A DNA stretch of 49,189 nucleotides from Campylobacteraceae bacterium (GTDB taxonomy: Bacteria > Campylobacterota > Campylobacteria > Campylobacterales > Sulfurovaceae), in NCBI GenBank assembly GCA_027038295.1, contig JALVXD010000043.1:12740-61928 (forward strand), written 5' to 3'. Position 1 is the stretch's first letter. Each line of letters starts with the position of its first letter. A program made the translations under genes and the position numbers. The notes beneath the pieces are model-generated. The model was not told where the DNA came from. It ran no database searches and worked only from the letters and a program-made list of their open reading frames with translations. Positions 44,358-49,189 of the stretch are shown one piece after another.

Positions 44358-45812
44358 TTATTTTGCCAGTTTCTCTAAAAACCTTAGCGTGGTACGAACT
44401 CCAGCTCCTGATGCACCATGAGGGTTTTCTCCCCATGCATGTTCAACAAAGGCAGGACCTGCTATGTCTATGTGAGCCCATTTATCTTTATGTTCATCAT
44501 CTATAAACTCTTCTAGAAACTGACCAGCTGTTATGGCTCCACCATAACGGGTGTTTGAAATGTTACAAATGTCTGCTATTTCACTCTTTAGTGATTTTTT
44601 CAAGTAACGGTTAAAATCTAATTTTGTTGCAAACTCTCCAGAAATTCTTGCTGCTGATATATAAGCATCTTTTGGGTCGTTACTATTTCCCATTACACTT
44701 GAAGTATAGTGACCTACACCTACTACAGATGCACCTGTTAAAGTTGCAAAGTCAAAAAGGTAGTCAGCTTGAACTTCTTGTTGTGCGTAACATAAAGTAT
44801 CGGCTAAGACCAAGCGACCTTCTGCATCTGTATTTCTTATCTCAATGGTTTTACCATTTTTTGCGACCAAAACATCATCTGGTTTATAGGCATCTCCACC
44901 TATCATATTTTCAACAGCCCCTACAAAACCGTGAACCTCTATAGGTAAGTTCATCTCGGCTACAGCTTTCATGATTCCTAAAACTGCAGAACCACCACTT
45001 TTGTCAGACTTCATGGTTACCATGTAGTCACCTGGTTTGAGGCTGAGTCCACCCGAATCATAAGTTAAACCTTTTCCAACCAAAGAGACAACAGCCTTTG
45101 GATTTTTTGGTTTATGTGTCAAATGAATAACACGTGGTTTATGACGAGAAGCACGAGCAACAGCAAGAAGTGTCTCCATTTTCTCTTCTCTCAACTGTTT
45201 AGGTTTTAAGATTTTACATTTTAAACCATTGTTCTTTGCCAGTTCTTTAGCAATGTTTGCCATAGTGTCAGGGAAACAGTCATCAGGTGTGGTATTGACA
45301 ATGTCACGTGTAAAGTTGGTGGCTTCTGCTGTTATTTCACCATTGTTTAGTGCTATCACACACTTCTCTATGTCAAGTTCATACTCATTATAATCTTCTA
45401 AAGAGATAATAATCTTTTCAATAGGCTGTTTTGCTTTTTCACTTTTATATTTGTCAAAGCTATAAGCTCCTAGTTTAAAGCCCTCTACCATGGCTCTAAT
45501 AACAGCTGTACATTTAGGGTGGTTCATGTAGGAAGCTATTTTTACTGTTTTGTACTTGGTGGTTGACAAGCTTTTAATAGCTATAGCAACTGCTGTTCGT
45601 ACATTCACACTTGAAATTTTATCAATCCCAACATAGAGTCTATTTTTGTCTATAAGTAGATAGTTTTCATCCTGTTCAGCTGAATAACCAGCTTTTTTGA
45701 GAAGCTTGTTATCTTGAAGAAAACGATGTTTAAAATTTTTATCTACTATTATTATAAGCTCTACATCAGCTTCTATTTCATTGATTGGGTTGTTTGTTAC
45801 TTCAAAATTCAT
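44358..45812 (-). CDS. pepA: Leucyl aminopeptidase PepA
   Basis: Family M17 hexameric aminopeptidase with two metal ions. The 484 residues have an N-terminal domain (1-170) and the catalytic domain with GLTYDSGGLSLKPGDYM, KSDKSGGSAVLG and NTDAEGRLVLADTL (metal ligands Asp and Glu). AAAGGAAC precedes the ATG. The REP-like palindrome fills the 109-bp gap to trpB upstream. It is co-transcribed with the VanZ-like gene. Confidence 0.97.
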   Translation of the reverse strand: MNFEVTNNPINEIEADVELIIIVDKNFKHRFLQDNKLLKKAGYSAEQDENYLLIDKNRLYVGIDKISSVNVRTAVAIAIKSLSTTKYKTVKIASYMNHPKCTAVIRAMVEGFKLGAYSFDKYKSEKAKQPIEKIIISLEDYNEYELDIEKCVIALNNGEITAEATNFTRDIVNTTPDDCFPDTMANIAKELAKNNGLKCKILKPKQLREEKMETLLAVARASRHKPRVIHLTHKPKNPKAVVSLVGKGLTYDSGGLSLKPGDYMVTMKSDKSGGSAVLGIMKAVAEMNLPIEVHGFVGAVENMIGGDAYKPDDVLVAKNGKTIEIRNTDAEGRLVLADTLCYAQQEVQADYLFDFATLTGASVVGVGHYTSSVMGNSNDPKDAYISAARISGEFATKLDFNRYLKKSLKSEIADICNISNTRYGGAITAGQFLEEFIDDEHKDKWAHIDIAGPAFVEHAWGENPHGASGAGVRTTLRFLEKLAK

Positions 45813-45824
45813 TGGGTTCCTTTG

Positions 45825-45919
45825 GTAGGGTGTAGACCCCGTCTACACCGTATTATTTATATTTAATATTTAAATCTGTAATTCTTTATTTAACGGTGTA
45901 GTCGGGGACTACACCCTAC
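45825..45919. repeat. REP-like nested inverted repeat between trpB and pepA
   Basis: Two 27-bp arms (45825-45851 and 45893-45919) are inverted copies of each other with 25 of 27 bases matching. Each arm is itself a hairpin, GGTGTAG-N7-CTACACC, with the sequence CCCC or GGGG in the loop. The 41-bp core is very AT-rich. The element exactly fills the space between the trpB stop and the pepA ribosome site. It resembles BIME/REP elements, and could act as a bidirectional terminator or mRNA stabiliser. Confidence 0.75.
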
Positions 45920-45921
45920 GG

Positions 45922-47163
45922 TTATCTAAATTGCTCGGCTAAAATATCTTGTGCTTGTATCATATCTTTGTCACCACGTCCAGAGAGGTTTACTAAAATG
46001 GTCTTACCCTTTATATCCTCTTTTTTCATTTTTTTCAAGTAGGCAATGGCATGAGAGCTCTCAAAAGCAGGAATGATTCCTTCAGCTTGTGATAGCCATA
46101 CAAAGGCATCTATCGCTTCATCATCAGTTATGTGGTTATAGGTTACGATGTTGTTGTCTTTAAAATAGGCATGTTCAGGTCCAATCCCTGGGTAGTCTAA
46201 ACCTGCAGAGATGGAATGTGCCTCTTGAATCTGTCCATCTTCATCTTGGAGTAGGTAGCTAAGTTGTCCATGTAGCACCCCTGGGCTTCCTTTTTCTAAA
46301 GAACAGCCATGTTTTGAGTCCAGTCCTAAACCACCAGCTTCTATACCGATACACTCAACTGAGTCGTCTTGTAAAAAGTGGTTGAAAATTCCAAGAGCAT
46401 TTGAGCCACCACCAATACAAGCGATAATTTTGTCAGGTAGACAACCCTCAACCACGTCGAGTTGAGCTTTGGCTTCCCAACCGATAATAGACTGAATATC
46501 TCGTATCATCATAGGGTAGGGGTGTGGCCCTGCTACAGTTCCTATAATATAGTAAGTATCACGAGCATTGGTCACCCAGTGTCTTATGGCATCGTTCATG
46601 GCATCTTTTAGACTCCTGCTTCCAGACTCGACAGCATGAACTTTTGCACCAAGAAGCTTCATTCTAAAGACATTTAGCTCTTGACGTTTTACATCTTTAG
46701 CACCCATAAAAACCTCACACTCTAAACCAAAAAGAGCAGCCACCGTAGCTGTAGCTACACCATGTTGACCTGCACCTGTTTCTGCGATAACCTTCTTTTT
46801 ACCTAAACGTTTAGCAAGAACAGCTTGTGCAACACAGTGGTTAATTTTATGTGCCCCTGTATGGTTAAGGTCTTCACGTTTTAAATAAATTTTGGCATTC
46901 AACTCTTTTGAGAGGTTTTCAGCAAAGTAAAGAGCAGAAGGACGACCGACATAGTTTTTATAGTAGTAGTCTACCTCAGCCCAAAAATCTTTGTCAAAGC
47001 GTACAGATTCATAGTCAAGGCGTAGTTGTTCAAGGGTAGGCATTAAAGTTTCTGGAACGAAGCGTCCACCATATCTATGTTCATCATCTTGTGAACCAAA
47101 GTGACCATTATTGTCAGGGTCATGAGGGCTTGGTTTTGGAATATAAATAGTTTTTTCTGTCAT
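45922..47163 (-). CDS. trpB: Tryptophan synthase beta chain
   Basis: Condenses indole and serine to tryptophan with PLP. The 413-residue product has the PLP lysine in [15 protein letters not shown], the glycine-rich [13 protein letters not shown] and the substrate loop of [13 protein letters not shown] start at ATG 47163 because family members begin [13 protein letters not shown]-like and a longer reading adds 16 unrelated residues. A minus-strand TATAAT (47199-47194) sits 24 bp upstream. No trpA is adjacent, so this is a stand-alone trpB copy. Confidence 0.95.
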   Translation of the reverse strand: MTEKTIYIPKPSPHDPDNNGHFGSQDDEHRYGGRFVPETLMPTLEQLRLDYESVRFDKDFWAEVDYYYKNYVGRPSALYFAENLSKELNAKIYLKREDLNHTGAHKINHCVAQAVLAKRLGKKKVIAETGAGQHGVATATVAALFGLECEVFMGAKDVKRQELNVFRMKLLGAKVHAVESGSRSLKDAMNDAIRHWVTNARDTYYIIGTVAGPHPYPMMIRDIQSIIGWEAKAQLDVVEGCLPDKIIACIGGGSNALGIFNHFLQDDSVECIGIEAGGLGLDSKHGCSLEKGSPGVLHGQLSYLLQDEDGQIQEAHSISAGLDYPGIGPEHAYFKDNNIVTYNHITDDEAIDAFVWLSQAEGIIPAFESSHAIAYLKKMKKEDIKGKTILVNLSGRGDKDMIQAQDILAEQFR

Positions 47164-47360
47164 TAATTTTCTCGATTTTTTGATAAGTATTGGATTATAG
47201 CGAAATAACATTTATTTTGTTTGTAATTATTAATTTGAAAAAATAAAAAGTATTATTCTATAATGTAAGTATAATAATATTTTTTGTGATTTTTTGTATT
47301 TTATTTAACATTTATGGTATTTTTATGTTTATTAAAGTTTAAATCTATTATAATTGTGTC

Positions 47361-47512
47361 TCAACGGCATATAGGTGACGGTCTAGCTCTCCCCTATTTC
47401 CTGAATTAGTATGGTTTGCTTGTAAGAGTAGATTGTCTATTAAGTCTAGATTTGTCATGTATATTTATTTTATTATAAGTATGCCGTTGAACTCCCTAAG
47501 ATTGCATAAGGG
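47361..47512 (+). ncRNA. Candidate structured small RNA in the trpB-asparaginase gap
   Basis: The 363-bp gap 47164-47526 holds no convincing gene. On the plus strand TATAAT at 47349-47354 points to a start near 47361, exactly where an 11-bp perfect inverted repeat begins (TCAACGGCATA 47361-47371, TATGCCGTTGA 47480-47490). Two smaller stems lie within (TGAC/GTCA and TCTAG/CTAGA), giving a long rod with a CU-rich stretch in the tip. A weak hairpin with a T-rich tail (47494-47520) could end it. The rod with asymmetric loops recalls 6S RNA, but I cannot confirm that. The rest of the gap is AT-rich sequence with the trpB promoter. Confidence 0.4.
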
Positions 47513-47526
47513 TTATTATTTTGAAT

Positions 47527-48012
47527 TTATTCGAAATATCCTTTTTCTTTGTTTTTTATAACACTTATGTAATCTTTAATTACTCCATTCATTGAGATAT
47601 AAACACCATTTTTATTTATAGCATTTATATAACCATAAGCAGAAGCAAAGTTGGCTGTAGCCTCTATGGGGTCAATAGAGTAGGGAACCATAGCTCCTGT
47701 GAGGATTATCTCTTTTTTTAAATTAGCCTCATCTAAAAGTTTTGCACTTTTATTTATGGTGTCTGTTCCATGAATTATTATAATGGTTTGTTCAGAATGT
47801 GCCTTAATAGTTTGGACTAGAGTCTCTCTGTCATTATCATCTATATCTAAACTGTCTTTACCTATTATATTTATAATGTTAAAGTCTCTTAACCAATGTT
47901 TGGCAATAGCCTTTAGTGCATTAGCTTTTGGTTCTATATCTAAATTTCCTGTTAGAGAATTATAGACTTTGTTAAAGGTTCCACCTGTATTAATAATTAA
48001 TATTTTTTTCAT
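47527..48012 (-). CDS. Asparaginase-domain protein (single domain)
   Basis: A 161-residue protein that covers only the N-terminal domain of L-asparaginases (usually 320-340 residues). The catalytic threonine motif INTGGTF (7-13) and HGTDT (about 80-84) are intact, and the segment ILTGAMVPYSIDPIEATANFASA matches the family. The C-terminal domain that completes the active site between subunits is missing, and the frame ends cleanly with no second half nearby. Short asparaginase-domain proteins are known in this phylum. The activity is unproven. Confidence 0.8.
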   Translation of the reverse strand: MKKILIINTGGTFNKVYNSLTGNLDIEPKANALKAIAKHWLRDFNIINIIGKDSLDIDDNDRETLVQTIKAHSEQTIIIIHGTDTINKSAKLLDEANLKKEIILTGAMVPYSIDPIEATANFASAYGYINAINKNGVYISMNGVIKDYISVIKNKEKGYFE

Positions 48013-48056
48013 TTTTATCCTACATTATATGTTTAATTTATATTCTACCTCAATCG

Positions 48057-48065
48057 TGATAAAAT
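48057..48065 (+). promoter_or_regulatory. Extended -10 promoter of fabI
   Basis: TGATAAAAT: TGn followed by TAAAAT at 48060-48065, in the 84-bp divergent gap between the asparaginase-domain gene and fabI. GGAGAG at 48085-48090 is the ribosome site. Confidence 0.5.
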
Positions 48066-48075
48066 GCGACAATAA

Positions 48076-48926
<851 letters not shown>

Positions 48927-48927
<1 letters not shown>

Positions 48928-49189
48928 TGGAAGATTCAAAAGAGTATTTAGCAAAAAAATCTTTTTTTGCTAAGATAATAACTATTTATGGACGTAACGC
49001 AGTTTTAGAAGTTTTGGAAGATGATACCATTACCATTCATAAACTTCATTTTGCAGACTCTAATAAGTCTGTAACACAGTTAGATAGAATGGTAAGCATA
49101 GCCAAAAGTAGAAATATAGAGATAGCTTATCATGATAAAAAGGCTTTATCTCGTATTTCTAAAAATGCAAAACAAGACCAAGGGGTGGC
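48927..49189 (+). CDS. TrmH/SpoU-family rRNA 2'-O-methyltransferase, 5' part
   Basis: The window ends inside this gene. The GTG at 48927 overlaps the fabI stop by one base. The 87 codons present encode a short leader, then the substrate-binding domain IYGRNAVLEVLEDDTITIHKLHFADSN, typical of RlmB-type 23S rRNA ribose methyltransferases. The SPOUT catalytic domain with its knot lies beyond the window, so RlmB versus a related enzyme cannot be decided. It is co-transcribed with fabI. Confidence 0.85.

Noticed and set aside
47348-47458. A 36-codon ORF on the minus strand in the trpB upstream gap (MTNLDLIDNL...)
   Set aside because: No ribosome site precedes its ATG, its stop overlaps the plus-strand TATAAT, and the inverted repeat accounts for the region. 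It stays possible as a leader peptide but is not supported.
47361-47490. Integron attC recombination site
   Set aside because: The right end GTTGAAC fits the GTTRRRY core, but the left core reads TCTCAAC instead of RYYYAAC, the length is at the upper limit, and there is no integrase or cassette array. A structured RNA explains the promoter position better.

Overview
This AT-rich window is dense with genes and looks like a chromosome segment from a member of the Campylobacterota (the former Epsilonproteobacteria), most likely a free-living Sulfurovum/Sulfurimonas-type organism. Three things point there. The gene order fabZ-lpxA-clpX-mreB-mreC is the one I know from Campylobacter. There is a monomeric NADP-type isocitrate dehydrogenase. 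Many promoters show a good TATAAT without a recognisable -35. The genus is an inference from protein character and not a database result.

Layout. 1-2060: the end of dnaJ (minus strand, cut by the window edge), a small Dabb-domain gene and recR. 2073-3525: an Rrf2-type regulator overlapping a DHH/DHHA1 phosphoesterase. 3671-7192: rpsO, then the heat-shock genes grpE and dnaK behind two tandem promoters with a HAIR-like operator, then a small chorismate mutase. 7205-9600: two lipoproteins and a DUF255 thioredoxin-fold protein. 9821-13259: dsbD, a CvfB-like S1 protein, a small unknown gene and a HIT protein. 13239-20102: one long minus-strand block, fabZ-lpxA-clpX-mreB-mreC followed by a MotA/ExbB-like and MotB/OmpA-like pair and a 64-residue protein. 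20163-22340: queH, apparently starting at ATT, behind a class II aldolase. 22598-30374: icd, a small membrane protein, a DUF302 protein, a CAP-domain lipoprotein and dnaE. 30555-33659: a three-gene signalling operon (response regulator, FIST sensor, hybrid histidine kinase). 33695-38901: a large membrane protein of unknown function, an elongator tRNA-Met, rodA and rhlE. 38992-43908: an M3 oligopeptidase, an outer-membrane barrel, a glycosyltransferase and ychF. 43966-49189: vanZ-like, pepA, trpB, a one-domain asparaginase, fabI and the start of a TrmH/SpoU-family rRNA methyltransferase.

Working together. Most of the window is housekeeping: protein folding (DnaK, GrpE, DnaJ, ClpX), cell shape (MreB, MreC, RodA), envelope lipids (FabZ, LpxA, FabI), replication and repair (DnaE, RecR), and tRNA/rRNA modification (QueH, TrmH family). 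The less ordinary parts are the proton-channel motor pair attached to the mre operon, the RR-FIST-kinase operon, and the 763-residue orphan membrane protein. Two intergenic regions (around 37351-37463 and 47361-47512) each hold a long-range inverted repeat placed right at a predicted transcription start, and look like small structured RNAs. A REP-like nested palindrome fills the trpB-pepA gap. A glycosyltransferase gene sits between two copies of a 17-bp terminator-containing repeat. I saw no CRISPR array, insertion sequence, phage or rRNA gene.
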